64,000 bases of DNA from assembly GCF_029910095.1 (NCBI RefSeq), contig NZ_CP094526.1:7130001-7194000 (forward strand), written 5' to 3'. The translations under genes were made by a program, and so were the position numbers. Position 1 is the first letter of the stretch; every line of letters begins with the position of its first letter. Under the pieces are notes generated by a model. It searched no databases and had not been told where the DNA came from. It was given only the letters and a program-made list of their open reading frames with translations. The DNA is from Bradyrhizobium sp. ISRA464 (lineage in GTDB: Bacteria > Pseudomonadota > Alphaproteobacteria > Rhizobiales > Xanthobacteraceae). Shown piece after piece: positions 43,557-53,310 of the stretch.

Positions 43557-45293
43557 ATGACGTTTCAGGACGTTCGATCAGCCGTATGGGGACCTGTATC
43601 CCTGCGGCCCAATTTCTGGGACCTGGCGGCGCTGCTGCTCCTGGTCGGCGCGATGGTGCTCGTCGTCTACGGCGGCGAGCAGACCACCGTGCCGCTGTCC
43701 GAGCTCGAGCGCACCCCGGTGTCGCTCGATCCGGCCAACCTTCCGTATTACGCGCTTAGGACGACGATGCGGATGCTGCTGGCGATCGTCTGCTCGACGA
43801 TCTTCACGTTCATCTACGCCACCGTCGCGGCCAAAAGCCGGCGCGCCGAAATGGTGCTGATCCCGATGCTCGACATCCTGCAGTCGGTGCCGATCCTTGG
43901 CTTCCTCACCTTCACCGTCGTGTTCTTCATGAACCTGTTTCCCGGCCGGGTGCTGGGCGCCGAGTTCGCCTGCGTGTTCGCGATCTTCACGAGCCAGGCC
44001 TGGAACATGACCTTCAGCATGTATCAGTCGCTTCGCAACGTACCGAAGGACCTGGAGGACGCGACCGAGAGCTTCCACCTCTCGGGGTGGCAGCGGTTCT
44101 GGCGGCTGGACGTTCCGTTCGCGATGCCCGGCCTGATCTGGAACGCGATGATGTCGATGTCCGGCGGCTGGTTCTTCGTGGTGGCGTCGGAGGCGATCAC
44201 CGTCGGCAACACGACCGTCACCCTCCCCGGCGTCGGCTCCTACGTCGCGACCGCGATCGAGCAGAAGAACCTGCCCGCGATCGGCTATGCGCTGCTGACC
44301 ATGCTGATCGTCATCATCGCCTATGACCAGCTGCTGTTCCGTCCGATCGTCGCCTGGGCGGACAAATTCCGCTTCGAGCAGACCGCCTCCGGCGAGGCCC
44401 CGACGTCGTGGATGCTCGATCTCTTCAGGCGAACGCGCGCGCTGCGTGCCCTGACCTATCCGCTGGCCGCGGCGAACAAGTCGATCTCGACGATGCGCAT
44501 CACCTGGCCGTCGGCACTGAAGCCCGGCGGCAAACGCAGCCAGCCGTCGCGCGTGGTCGACGGCATCTGGATTGCGGTGATCGTTGCGGCGGCCGGCTAT
44601 GCGGCCTGGCTAGCGTATCGATATCTCTCCGCGTCGCTTGGACTGTCCGATCTGGCCGACGCCGTGGGATACGGGCTCGTCACGCTCGTCCGCGTCATCG
44701 TCCTGATCGCGCTGGCGTCGCTGATCTGGGTGCCGGTCGGCGTCTGGATCGGGCTGCGGCCGAAGCTTGCGGAGCAGATCCAGCCGCTCGCGCAATTCCT
44801 CGCCGCGTTTCCGGCCAATCTCGCCTTCCCTGTATTCGTCGTGCTGATCGTTCGCTTCCATCTCGATCCGAATGTGTGGCTCAGCCCGCTGATGATCCTG
44901 GGCACCCAGTGGTACATCCTGTTCAACGTGATCGCGAGCGCCGCCGCCTTCCCGACCGACCTGCGCGAAGCGGCGAGCAGCTTCCACCTCGGGGGATGGC
45001 GATGGTGGGTGAAGGTCGTGCTGCCCGGCATCTTCCCCTATTACGTCACCGGCGCGATCACTGCGTCGGGCGGATCGTGGAACGCCTCGATCGTCGCGGA
45101 GGTCGCGAGCTGGGGCGACACCCATCTCGTCGCCACCGGTCTCGGCGCCTATATCGCGCACGCGACCGAGGCCGGCGATTTTCCCAGGGTCGTGCTCGGC
45201 ATCGTTGTCATGTGCATCCTGGTCACGTTGTTTAACCGCCTGTTGTGGCGGCCGCTCTACGCCTTCGGCGAGCGCCGCCTTCGCCTCGGCTGA
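43557..45293 (+). CDS. ABC transporter permease with two fused BPD-type domains
   Basis: A 578-residue protein made of two copies of a NitT/TauT-type permease domain. The first EAA-loop is EDATESFHLSGWQRFWRLD (near residue 175), the second REAASSFHLGGWRWWVKVV (near 475). Each half has about six membrane segments; a linker at about 285-345 joins them. Such duplicated permeases belong to a poorly studied anion/organic transporter group. ATG at 43557 was chosen. It is followed after 15 bp by its ATPase gene. No periplasmic binding protein is encoded next to it, which is unusual for an importer. Confidence 0.88.
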   Translation: MTFQDVRSAVWGPVSLRPNFWDLAALLLLVGAMVLVVYGGEQTTVPLSELERTPVSLDPANLPYYALRTTMRMLLAIVCSTIFTFIYATVAAKSRRAEMVLIPMLDILQSVPILGFLTFTVVFFMNLFPGRVLGAEFACVFAIFTSQAWNMTFSMYQSLRNVPKDLEDATESFHLSGWQRFWRLDVPFAMPGLIWNAMMSMSGGWFFVVASEAITVGNTTVTLPGVGSYVATAIEQKNLPAIGYALLTMLIVIIAYDQLLFRPIVAWADKFRFEQTASGEAPTSWMLDLFRRTRALRALTYPLAAANKSISTMRITWPSALKPGGKRSQPSRVVDGIWIAVIVAAAGYAAWLAYRYLSASLGLSDLADAVGYGLVTLVRVIVLIALASLIWVPVGVWIGLRPKLAEQIQPLAQFLAAFPANLAFPVFVVLIVRFHLDPNVWLSPLMILGTQWYILFNVIASAAAFPTDLREAASSFHLGGWRWWVKVVLPGIFPYYVTGAITASGGSWNASIVAEVASWGDTHLVATGLGAYIAHATEAGDFPRVVLGIVVMCILVTLFNRLLWRPLYAFGERRLRLG

Positions 45294-45308
45294 TCGAGAG
45301 GGATCCTG

Positions 45309-46631
45309 ATGCTCGACCAAACCAAGCAGACCGCCCTGATCGACATAAGCGGCGTCTCCCGCTCGTTCCCGAAGGGAAGCGGCGAGCAATTGCTGGTGCT
45401 CGAAAAGGTCGACCTCACCATCCAGGCCGGCGAGATCGTCGGCCTGCTCGGCCGTTCCGGATCGGGCAAATCGACGCTGCTGCGCATCATCGCGGGCCTC
45501 GTCGCGCCGTCATCGGGCAACGCGACCTGCCGGGGCGAGGCGATTGCCGGCCCGCCCAACGGCGTCGCCATGGTATTCCAGTCGTTCGCGCTGTTTCCCT
45601 GGCTGACCGTGCTGCAGAACGTCGAGCTCGGCCTGGAGGCGCTCGGCGTCGACGCCACCGAACGGCGCAAGCGCGCGCTGGCGGCGATCGACCTGATCGG
45701 TCTCGACGGCTTCGAATCCGCCTACCCCAAGGAATTGTCCGGCGGCATGCGCCAGCGCGTCGGCTTCGCGCGGGCGCTGGTCGTGCATCCCGACCTCCTG
45801 CTGATGGACGAGCCGTTCTCGGCGCTCGACGTGCTGACCGCCGAGACTCTGCGCACCGACCTGATCGATCTCTGGATCGAGGGCCGGCTGCCGATCAAGT
45901 CGGTGCTGATGGTGACGCACAACATCGAGGAGGCCGTGCTGATGTGCGACCGCGTCCTGGTGTTCTCGTCGAATCCGGGACGCGTCGCCGCCGAATTCAA
46001 GATCGACCTCAAGCATCCGCGCAACCGGCTGGATCCGACGTTCCGCCAGCTCGTCGAGCAGCTCTATGCCCGCATGACGCAGCGCGAGGAGCCGAAGGCA
46101 CCGTCGCTCGAAGGCGTTCCCGGCGGCGGCGTCGGCATGGTGCTCGACCACGTTTCGTCCAACGAGCTGTCCGGCCTGATCGAGACGCTGGCCGGACCGC
46201 CCTATGGCGGGCATGCCGATCTGCCCGTGCTGGCGAGCCAGCTTCAGCTCGAGACGGACGAGATCCTGCATCTCGGCGAAACGCTGCAGCTGCTGCACTT
46301 TGCCCATCTGAGCGAGGGCGACCTGGTGCTCACGGACGCAGGCGTGCGCTTCGCGCATCTCGACACCGACGCGCGCAAGAAGCTGTTCGCCGAGCACCTC
46401 GTCAGCTACGTCCCGGTGTTCGGCCTGATCAAGCGCGTGCTCGACGAACGGCCCTCGCACATGGCGCCCGCCGCGCGTTTCCGCAATGAGCTGGAAGACT
46501 ACATGTCCGAGGACTACGCGGACGAAACGCTCAGGACCATCGTGTCCTGGGGCCGCTATGCCGAGTTGTTCGCATATGACGAACAATCCGAGACGTTCAG
46601 CCTCGAAAATCCGGGGCAGGACGGCGCTTGA
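45309..46631 (+). CDS. ABC transporter ATP-binding protein with AAA-associated C-terminal domain
   Basis: A 440-residue ATPase. Residues about 1-260 form the ATP-binding cassette: Walker A GRSGSGKST, Q-loop MVFQSFALFPW, signature LSGGMRQRVGFA, Walker B LLLMDEPFSALD and H-loop VTHNIEEAV. Residues about 280-430 form a second winged-helix-like AAA-associated domain (VLDHVSSNELSGLIETLAG and TLRTIVSWGRYAELFAYDE), as in transporters of the NitT/TauT group. It pairs with the fused permease. The C-terminal domain is thought to sense or regulate; the transported compound is unknown. Confidence 0.9.
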   Translation: MLDQTKQTALIDISGVSRSFPKGSGEQLLVLEKVDLTIQAGEIVGLLGRSGSGKSTLLRIIAGLVAPSSGNATCRGEAIAGPPNGVAMVFQSFALFPWLTVLQNVELGLEALGVDATERRKRALAAIDLIGLDGFESAYPKELSGGMRQRVGFARALVVHPDLLLMDEPFSALDVLTAETLRTDLIDLWIEGRLPIKSVLMVTHNIEEAVLMCDRVLVFSSNPGRVAAEFKIDLKHPRNRLDPTFRQLVEQLYARMTQREEPKAPSLEGVPGGGVGMVLDHVSSNELSGLIETLAGPPYGGHADLPVLASQLQLETDEILHLGETLQLLHFAHLSEGDLVLTDAGVRFAHLDTDARKKLFAEHLVSYVPVFGLIKRVLDERPSHMAPAARFRNELEDYMSEDYADETLRTIVSWGRYAELFAYDEQSETFSLENPGQDGA

Positions 46632-46670
46632 GCGGCATAGCCATACAAGACCGCTGACACCGCGCTCAGC

Positions 46671-49600
46671 TCACCATTCGTACCGCGTTCCGACTCCGAC
46701 CGACGTCGCGCCTTTCGCGTCGACATCCGATTCGACCCGGATGTGGCGCGTGACATCGACATTGGCCGACACGCCTGACTGGCTAGCGCTCGCGCCCGTC
46801 CGCACACCCACGCTCAGCCTGTCGCCGATCGCGCGCGACGCGCCGACCATCGGGCCGCCTGCCCCGGCGCCCACATCCAGGCTGTCGACGCCGAGCGAGC
46901 GGCGCATGCGGTCCATCGTCCCCTCACCGCCGCTTGCGAACTGCGCCGCCACCTCCGCGAGTTGCAGCGCCTGCGACGTCGTCAGGCTGCCCGACGCCTT
47001 CTGGAACAGGATGCGCGAAAGGATCTCGTCCTGCGGCAATTCCGGCTGCGACGTGAAGGCGAAGACCGGCGCCGCGGCCGGCCCGGAGATTCCGACCTGC
47101 GCAGTGATGTCGGAGGCCTGTATCTCCGCCGCAAAGTCGAGTTCGGGAGCAAGGTCGCCGTTGAAGGAGAGGTTGCCCTTGGTGAAGGTCAAGGTCTTGC
47201 CGAGCACCGCCAGCTTGCCCTGGTAAAGCGAGAAGGCACCCTTCGGCACGGGAGCGTTGGTCGTGCCGCTCACGTGAACGGAGCCGCCGAGCTCCGCGTT
47301 CACCCCACGGCCGTGAATAAAGACGTGGTTCGGTGCCGAGACCGAAACGTCAAGCGCGGCATTGAACAGCGCCGCGCGCCCCTTGCTGCCTTTCAACGCT
47401 TCGGCCCTGCGCGCCGCCGCGAGACGCGCAGCCGCCTGGCCCGAGGCGTTCACGTGGTTGATGCCGTCGATCGGTTTCAGCGTCGACGGAAGCCGATCGG
47501 GAATATCGACGCTGACGTGGGTCAGGTCGATTCGGCCGCTGATCCGTGGATCGCGCGCCAAAGCGCCGGTGACGTCGATCGCGAGATTGGCCTGCGCGGT
47601 GGCGAGCGCACTGGCCGCCAGTGTCGCCTGCTGTCCGCGGATCGAGACCGTGCCCGGGAAGCCTGCATCGGGGGCGACCCGCACCTGGCCGGAGCCGGAC
47701 AATGTGCCGCCGTTGGGCGTCGCCGCGGTCAGGCGTTCGACGACGATACCGTCTCCTTCGGCCGTGACCTTCGCTTCAATGTTGTCGAAGCGTGTGCCGA
47801 GCAGGCTGTCGCGGAAGCTGCCTCCGCTCAAGGTGGCGCCGCCGCCGATCTGAGGCTTGGCGCGCGTGCCGCCCAAGCGGGCATCGAGCACGACGGTGCC
47901 GGACACGGTGCGTCCGGACGCTGACAACGCGGCATTGGCGACGGCGGCATCGAGACGGCCCTTCGCGGTCAGCGCGATCGGCCCGGCAGCGTCGAGCGGC
48001 ACGGTGCCCGAAGCCGTGATCGTGCCGGCTTTTCCCGCGGCGATCGTGGTGGCGAGGCTCGCGCGGCTTCCCTCGAGGCGCCCATCCGCCGTGACGTCGA
48101 TCGGCGGCAGGCCGGCGCTGCGGCTCTGCGGCGCGGTCAATTGCTTGACGGTCACCTTGTACTGGCCGGTCGGGGCGCTCGCGGAGCCGGCGATCGTCGC
48201 CGAGGCATCGAGCGTCCCGGCAAGGCCCAAGCCCGGCATCACGACATCGGCCTCGCCGAGCGGGATCGCGCTTGCGATGGCCTTGACGTTGAGCGTCTTG
48301 CCGGCGCTGCCGTCCAGCGTGAAGCGGCCGTTGCCAACTCCGAAAGCCAAATGCTCGATCAGCACACTGCCGTCGTCGAGCGTGAAGCTCGCCGGCCCCT
48401 GCAACGCGATCGACTTGGCACCGCGCCGCGCGGTGAATCGGCTGAGATCGAACCGCGTGCGATCCTTGGCCATCAGCACGCCTCCAGCATCGAGATCGAA
48501 TCCGGCCGCCTTGGCCGATAGGCCAATGGTGCTCGCGCCGGTGCTTCCCCGCGCGGTCAGGGCGATCCTCGCGACGGTCTGGCCGGCGATCTCGGCGCCG
48601 GCGACCTTGGCGTCCGCGTTGAGCAGCGGGTGGCGGTAGAGATCGGCCGCATCGGCGCGCAGATCGAAACTGCGGATCGCTGCCCCGGCGGCGCGGACCC
48701 CCGCGCCCTTGCCGGCGAGACGGACGGATTGGCTGCCGCCATCCGCGGATACGGCCAGGTCGAGCGACGCCGAGCCGGCAAGATCCATCAGGGCGAGCGG
48801 CGAGAGATCGGCGAGCGAGCCGGCAGCGAAGCGAAGCTGCCCGCGCGCGAGGCTTTGCGCGTCGATCGTCCCCGCCCCCTTCAAGGAGACCGAGCCGATC
48901 GTGATGTCGATGGTCTTGGCGTCCCATCCGGCGAAAGTCGAAGCAGATGTGTCGCCCGATTGGCGGCTCACCTGCACAACGCCACGCGCCGGCTTGCCAT
49001 CGATCGAGCCGTCGAGCCTGGCGTCGACAGCACAAGGTCCTTTGAAGTCGTTGACAGTCGCGGCGAGCGCCAGATGCGGAATGGGACGCCGCATCGCGGT
49101 GGCGCGATCCAGCGAGGCCGAGAACGACACGCCGGGATGAGCGAGCCCTCCGGTCAGGCCGACGTCGACAGCCCCGACACCCGTCAAGCGCGCGTCGGCC
49201 GCGGCAAGATCAGGCAAATTGACATGCGCCGACAGATCGCTCGTCTCGCGGGTCACCGTTCCCTTGGCGCGAAGTGCGATATGGGCGCCGTCGAGCGACA
49301 CATCGCGGACCGTGTAGGTGTCGCCGCTGCTATCTGCGCCGATATCGGCGGCAAGCGTGACGCGCGGTCCCGTGAGTCCATCTAGCGCAGCGAGCCCCGT
49401 CGCGATCCCCTCGCCGGTGCCGGACAATTTGGCGTCGAAGCGGCCGTGCTCGCGGTCGGCGTCGAGATCGAGGCCGAGCGCCACCGAGCCCTTGAGTTTC
49501 ACCCCGGCGAGATCGCCGAAGCGAGCGAGGTCAGGCATCGCTCCGGTCGCACGGCCGTGCAGCCGATCGGGGCTGACATCACCGGTATAGGTGGCCTGGA

Positions 49601-51014
49601 CCGTGGGCGTGCCGATCTCGAGCCGCTCGATGGTGGCGTGGCCGCCCAGATCAGTGCTGCCGTGGAGCACGAGCGAAGCGGTGCGGCCGATTGCTGCTGC
49701 GAGGCCAGGGTCGCGCGGCGCAATGCCGGAGGCCTGCAAATTCGCGTCCAGCACGATATGCGTTGCGAGGTCGGAGGGCTCCGCGCGAGGCACCGCCGTG
49801 AGCGAGGCATCGAGCGAGTCGAGATCGCCATCCGGCAAGCGGGCGCCTGACAGCGCGAGCTTGGCCGTAAGCGTCGGAGCCTTGATCGGTCCGTTGACCC
49901 TGCTGTCGAAAACCAGGCTGCGGATCGACCCCTGGTCCGTCTCCGTGACGTCGCCATTGCTCGGCAGGGCACGGATCGAGGCCGAAAAATCCATCACCTT
50001 GTCGGCGCCGAGCAGGCCCTTGACGTCGAGCCGCGCCAGGCGGCTCGTGAGCGTCAGCCCGTCCAGCGCGACGCTGCCGTCGTCGCCGAAATGCGTCGTG
50101 CTGTCGAGATTGGTCTCGCCTGCAAAGACGGGCGCGGCAACTGACGGCAGCAGCGGCCCGAGATGGCTCGATAGGCGGGTTGCAAGAACGTGGCTCGCCC
50201 CGTTGCGGTCGAGCGTGATCGCGCCGGTCGCATCGATCGTGGGGCCGGCTTGAAACTTCAAGGCGCCGCGGAAGCTGTCGAGCGTGCCCTTGCCGCCAAG
50301 CGCGAAAGTGACGGGCGGCTCGCCCGGCAAATGACCGATCTTGGACATGAGGCCGTGGGCGGGCTCATCGAGCGTGACGTCGAGGGTCAATGCATTGCCT
50401 TGCGGCACAAAGGCGAGCGCGGCCTTGAAGCGGCCCGGGAAATCGGTGCGGGTCGCGTCGAGATTGAAAACGAGGCCCTCCGAGGGCGAGCCCAATTCGG
50501 TATTGCCGGTCGCCTTGACGCTCATGGCCTCGCCGAGAATGGGCTGGCCCAGCACCAGGGCATGCAGGTCGAAAGCCTTCACCTGCACTTTCACGGGAAG
50601 CTCCGGCACGATCGGCTGGTCCGACTCCGCGGCGGGCTGGTCGGACGGCAGCGGCTTTCGCTTGATATCGAGCGTGCCGATCTCGAGCCGATCGATCTCC
50701 AGCCGCCCGACCAGCAGCGCGCTGCGCCGCCAGACGAGACGGGCCTTGTCGAGGGTTAGCCAAACTCCGTCCTTGTCGGTGATGCTGACGTCGCGCACGG
50801 TCGCGTCCGACGACAGGACGCCATCGACGGCGCCGATATGAACCTGGGTCGCGGGCGTCGAGAGCGTTCGCGAGACGAGGCTGGCGAGCATGTCCTGCTG
50901 GTTCTCGCCGGTTCTGCCCGCCATTCCGTAGAAAACGATGCCGAGCACCGCGACGCAGACGAGCCCAAGCGCCGCGACGGCCAAACTGATGACGAGGGGC
51001 CGTCGCGCGCGCAT
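46671..51014 (-). CDS. tamB: Translocation and assembly module TamB (AsmA-like)
   Basis: A 1447-residue inner-membrane-anchored protein with one N-terminal membrane segment (about residues 7-30) and a long beta-rich periplasmic body. The C-terminal DUF490/TamB domain ends with FASGGEGTMDRMRRSLGVDS and a VNVDVTRHIRVESDV-type strand pattern, finishing on an aromatic-rich RYEW. It bridges inner and outer membranes and helps insert autotransporters or move lipid. Its ATG overlaps the tamA stop by one base (TGATG), so the two are translationally coupled. Confidence 0.93.
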   Translation of the reverse strand: MRARRPLVISLAVAALGLVCVAVLGIVFYGMAGRTGENQQDMLASLVSRTLSTPATQVHIGAVDGVLSSDATVRDVSITDKDGVWLTLDKARLVWRRSALLVGRLEIDRLEIGTLDIKRKPLPSDQPAAESDQPIVPELPVKVQVKAFDLHALVLGQPILGEAMSVKATGNTELGSPSEGLVFNLDATRTDFPGRFKAALAFVPQGNALTLDVTLDEPAHGLMSKIGHLPGEPPVTFALGGKGTLDSFRGALKFQAGPTIDATGAITLDRNGASHVLATRLSSHLGPLLPSVAAPVFAGETNLDSTTHFGDDGSVALDGLTLTSRLARLDVKGLLGADKVMDFSASIRALPSNGDVTETDQGSIRSLVFDSRVNGPIKAPTLTAKLALSGARLPDGDLDSLDASLTAVPRAEPSDLATHIVLDANLQASGIAPRDPGLAAAIGRTASLVLHGSTDLGGHATIERLEIGTPTVQATYTGDVSPDRLHGRATGAMPDLARFGDLAGVKLKGSVALGLDLDADREHGRFDAKLSGTGEGIATGLAALDGLTGPRVTLAADIGADSSGDTYTVRDVSLDGAHIALRAKGTVTRETSDLSAHVNLPDLAAADARLTGVGAVDVGLTGGLAHPGVSFSASLDRATAMRRPIPHLALAATVNDFKGPCAVDARLDGSIDGKPARGVVQVSRQSGDTSASTFAGWDAKTIDITIGSVSLKGAGTIDAQSLARGQLRFAAGSLADLSPLALMDLAGSASLDLAVSADGGSQSVRLAGKGAGVRAAGAAIRSFDLRADAADLYRHPLLNADAKVAGAEIAGQTVARIALTARGSTGASTIGLSAKAAGFDLDAGGVLMAKDRTRFDLSRFTARRGAKSIALQGPASFTLDDGSVLIEHLAFGVGNGRFTLDGSAGKTLNVKAIASAIPLGEADVVMPGLGLAGTLDASATIAGSASAPTGQYKVTVKQLTAPQSRSAGLPPIDVTADGRLEGSRASLATTIAAGKAGTITASGTVPLDAAGPIALTAKGRLDAAVANAALSASGRTVSGTVVLDARLGGTRAKPQIGGGATLSGGSFRDSLLGTRFDNIEAKVTAEGDGIVVERLTAATPNGGTLSGSGQVRVAPDAGFPGTVSIRGQQATLAASALATAQANLAIDVTGALARDPRISGRIDLTHVSVDIPDRLPSTLKPIDGINHVNASGQAAARLAAARRAEALKGSKGRAALFNAALDVSVSAPNHVFIHGRGVNAELGGSVHVSGTTNAPVPKGAFSLYQGKLAVLGKTLTFTKGNLSFNGDLAPELDFAAEIQASDITAQVGISGPAAAPVFAFTSQPELPQDEILSRILFQKASGSLTTSQALQLAEVAAQFASGGEGTMDRMRRSLGVDSLDVGAGAGGPMVGASRAIGDRLSVGVRTGASASQSGVSANVDVTRHIRVESDVDAKGATSVGVGTRYEW

Positions 51015-53110
51015 CAGAAGGCTTGCCCAATGCTGACATAGATCGCGTAGCGGCTGTCACCGGGCCGCGGGTTCAGCGGTGTCGCGACATCGAGGCGGAT
51101 CGGGCCCACCGGCGTCAGGTAACGCAGGCCGAGCCCCGCCCCGTAGCCGACATAGTCGCTGAAGCCCGGCAGGGACGAACGGGACACCGAGCCGAAGTCA
51201 AGGAACGGCACGAGGCCGATGGTGGGCGTGATCCTGACGCGCACTTCGGCGGAGCCTTCGATCAAGCTGCGGCCACCGGTGATCTGACCGAACATCATCG
51301 GCGAGATCGTGTTGAAGCCGTAGCCGCGCACAGATCCGCCGCCGCCCGCGAAGAAGCGGTGCGAATCCGGAATGTCAGCCAAAGGCGCTCCGCCGAGCGA
51401 GCCCGCGGCCAGCCGGCCTGCCAGCACGTAATCGGCCTGCTCATCCAGCGCGTAATAGGTTGAACCCGAGACGCGGCCCTCGAACAGATCGATCGTGGAG
51501 CCCATCAGCTTCGGATAGGCATTGACGGTCGCTGCAAGGCGTACACCGCGTGTCGGATCGAGCGGATTGTCCGTCGTGTCGTAGCGACCGGTGGCGGTGA
51601 AGCCGACGAGCGTCGCATCGACCCGGCCCAGCACATCCTGCGATCTCGATTGCTCGACCTGAAGGCCGCCCTGCAGCGAAGCAGTCTCCGAAAAGCGATG
51701 GACCACCCCAATGGTGCCACGCACCGTATCGTCGGTGTAGCCGCCGAGTTCGTTGTTGCCGACGCGCTCGCGGAAGGCGGTGGCTTCGATCAAGAGGTCG
51801 TTGGGGGTGCCGAACAGGCCCGGCTTGATGAAGGTTCCCGTGAATCGCGCACCAAAATCTGAAGCGCGAAGATTGCTGAAGCCGTTGAAGGACGTTCCAT
51901 CGACCCGCTGCAAAAGGGAAGCGGACGCCTCAAGCCGCAGGCGCTCGCCGCCGCCGAATATGTTCCGATCCTCATAATAGCCCGCAACGCCGGGACCATC
52001 GACCGTCGAATATTTCGCCGAGAGACCCACCGCATGCCTGGGTCGCTCCGTCACATCGATGAAGACAGGCAGGTTGCCATTAGCATCGAGCTTGTCGGCC
52101 TCGCGGATGCGAATGCCGCCGATGGCGGGGATCTTGGCGATCGAGGTTTTGGTCAACGCCAGCCGCTCGGGAGAATAAGGCTCGCCTTCCTTCAGATAAA
52201 CATGGGTGGCCACCACCCGCGGATCGACAGCACCGTCGCCCGAGACGGTGACGGCACCGATGCCGGCCTTGGGACCTGGTTCGACCCGCAGGCGAAAGTC
52301 CATCGCGGCTGCCGCGTGATCCACTGTTGCCTTGACGTCCGCGATCTTCGCCAGCGGATGCCCGTTGCTGCGGAACCAGTCGACAAGCTTCAGCTGCGCC
52401 GCGCGCAAGTCGGCCGACACGGCCGGATCGCCTGGCTTCAGCGCAAAGGCCCGGCGTGGCAGCCCCTGTGGCGCCTGGTCGCGCGGATAGTCGACATCAA
52501 CCGTGCGCAGCTTGAACAGTGGACCGAGCCGCACGGTGACCTTGATCGGAACAATTGCTCGATTGCGAAAGGTGTCGGCCCGGCGCGCCGCGGCGGCGAA
52601 TCCAGCCTCGTCGAGCGGGGAGACGGGAGCTCCGTCGATTGCCACACCGACCTCCGCGTTGTAGCGGCCAAGCCCCCAAAGTGCATCGAGCAGCGGATTG
52701 ATATCGGCCTGAAGGCGGCGCACGAGACCTTCTCCGTCCGGCGGCGGCTCCTGCCGAAGGCGATAGGTGGCGGAGGCGTCACGCAATGCTTGTTCCGCAT
52801 CGCTGTCCTCCTTGCCGTCTTCCGTCTTGGCCTCGATCACCAGGCGGTACGACAATGTCGTGGCGCTGACCGGTGGCGGATCGTCGGAACCGAACAAGCC
52901 GAAGAAATCGAGCGCGTGAGCCGACTCGCACAATGACCAGGCAGCGAGCGCGAGCGCGGCGCAACCCGTCCCGAGGATGCGTCGCGCCACAGCAAAAGAA
53001 TATTTTCGGCTTGCCTGCCCCAGCAGAGGGAGCAGACATCGTCGCACCACGATCTGCTTGATTGTCCCGCTCCCAAACTCGCCTGTCGACTCAACCCGAG
53101 TCCCCGCCAC
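51014..53110 (-). CDS. tamA: Outer-membrane assembly protein TamA (BamA/Omp85 family)
   Basis: A 698-residue Omp85-type protein. A signal peptide is visible (ILGTGCAALALAAWSLCESA, then HA before LDFFGLFG). POTRA-like repeats span about residues 100-370, for example LRTVDVDYPRDQAPQGLP and GIGAVTVSGDGAVDPR. The C-terminal barrel holds RGYGFNTISPM near residue 600 and a family end in GQAF. A GTG at 53110 opens the frame; a later in-frame start nearer the signal peptide is possible. It pairs with TamB. Confidence 0.92.
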   Translation of the reverse strand: MAGTRVESTGEFGSGTIKQIVVRRCLLPLLGQASRKYSFAVARRILGTGCAALALAAWSLCESAHALDFFGLFGSDDPPPVSATTLSYRLVIEAKTEDGKEDSDAEQALRDASATYRLRQEPPPDGEGLVRRLQADINPLLDALWGLGRYNAEVGVAIDGAPVSPLDEAGFAAAARRADTFRNRAIVPIKVTVRLGPLFKLRTVDVDYPRDQAPQGLPRRAFALKPGDPAVSADLRAAQLKLVDWFRSNGHPLAKIADVKATVDHAAAAMDFRLRVEPGPKAGIGAVTVSGDGAVDPRVVATHVYLKEGEPYSPERLALTKTSIAKIPAIGGIRIREADKLDANGNLPVFIDVTERPRHAVGLSAKYSTVDGPGVAGYYEDRNIFGGGERLRLEASASLLQRVDGTSFNGFSNLRASDFGARFTGTFIKPGLFGTPNDLLIEATAFRERVGNNELGGYTDDTVRGTIGVVHRFSETASLQGGLQVEQSRSQDVLGRVDATLVGFTATGRYDTTDNPLDPTRGVRLAATVNAYPKLMGSTIDLFEGRVSGSTYYALDEQADYVLAGRLAAGSLGGAPLADIPDSHRFFAGGGGSVRGYGFNTISPMMFGQITGGRSLIEGSAEVRVRITPTIGLVPFLDFGSVSRSSLPGFSDYVGYGAGLGLRYLTPVGPIRLDVATPLNPRPGDSRYAIYVSIGQAF

Positions 53111-53310
53111 TCAGGCGCGGCGATCCCCTGTCTCCGCGTTCAACAGGCACCACACGGGAAGTTGATAGACGTATCATGGATAATCTAGGGCAAGCACATG
53201 GAACTCGCGCGATTTACCTTTGGTTAAGCGAGAATCACAGACCACAGCTTCAGAATGTTCCACGCAGTGTGTAGCGCCGTGCATCTGACGCGGCGCGTGA
53301 TGTCCGCAGA
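53111..53310. other. Promoter gap between tamA and LysR, no gene
   Basis: 200 bp with no supported ORF or RNA. It holds the tamA promoter region; I cannot place boxes. Confidence 0.35.
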
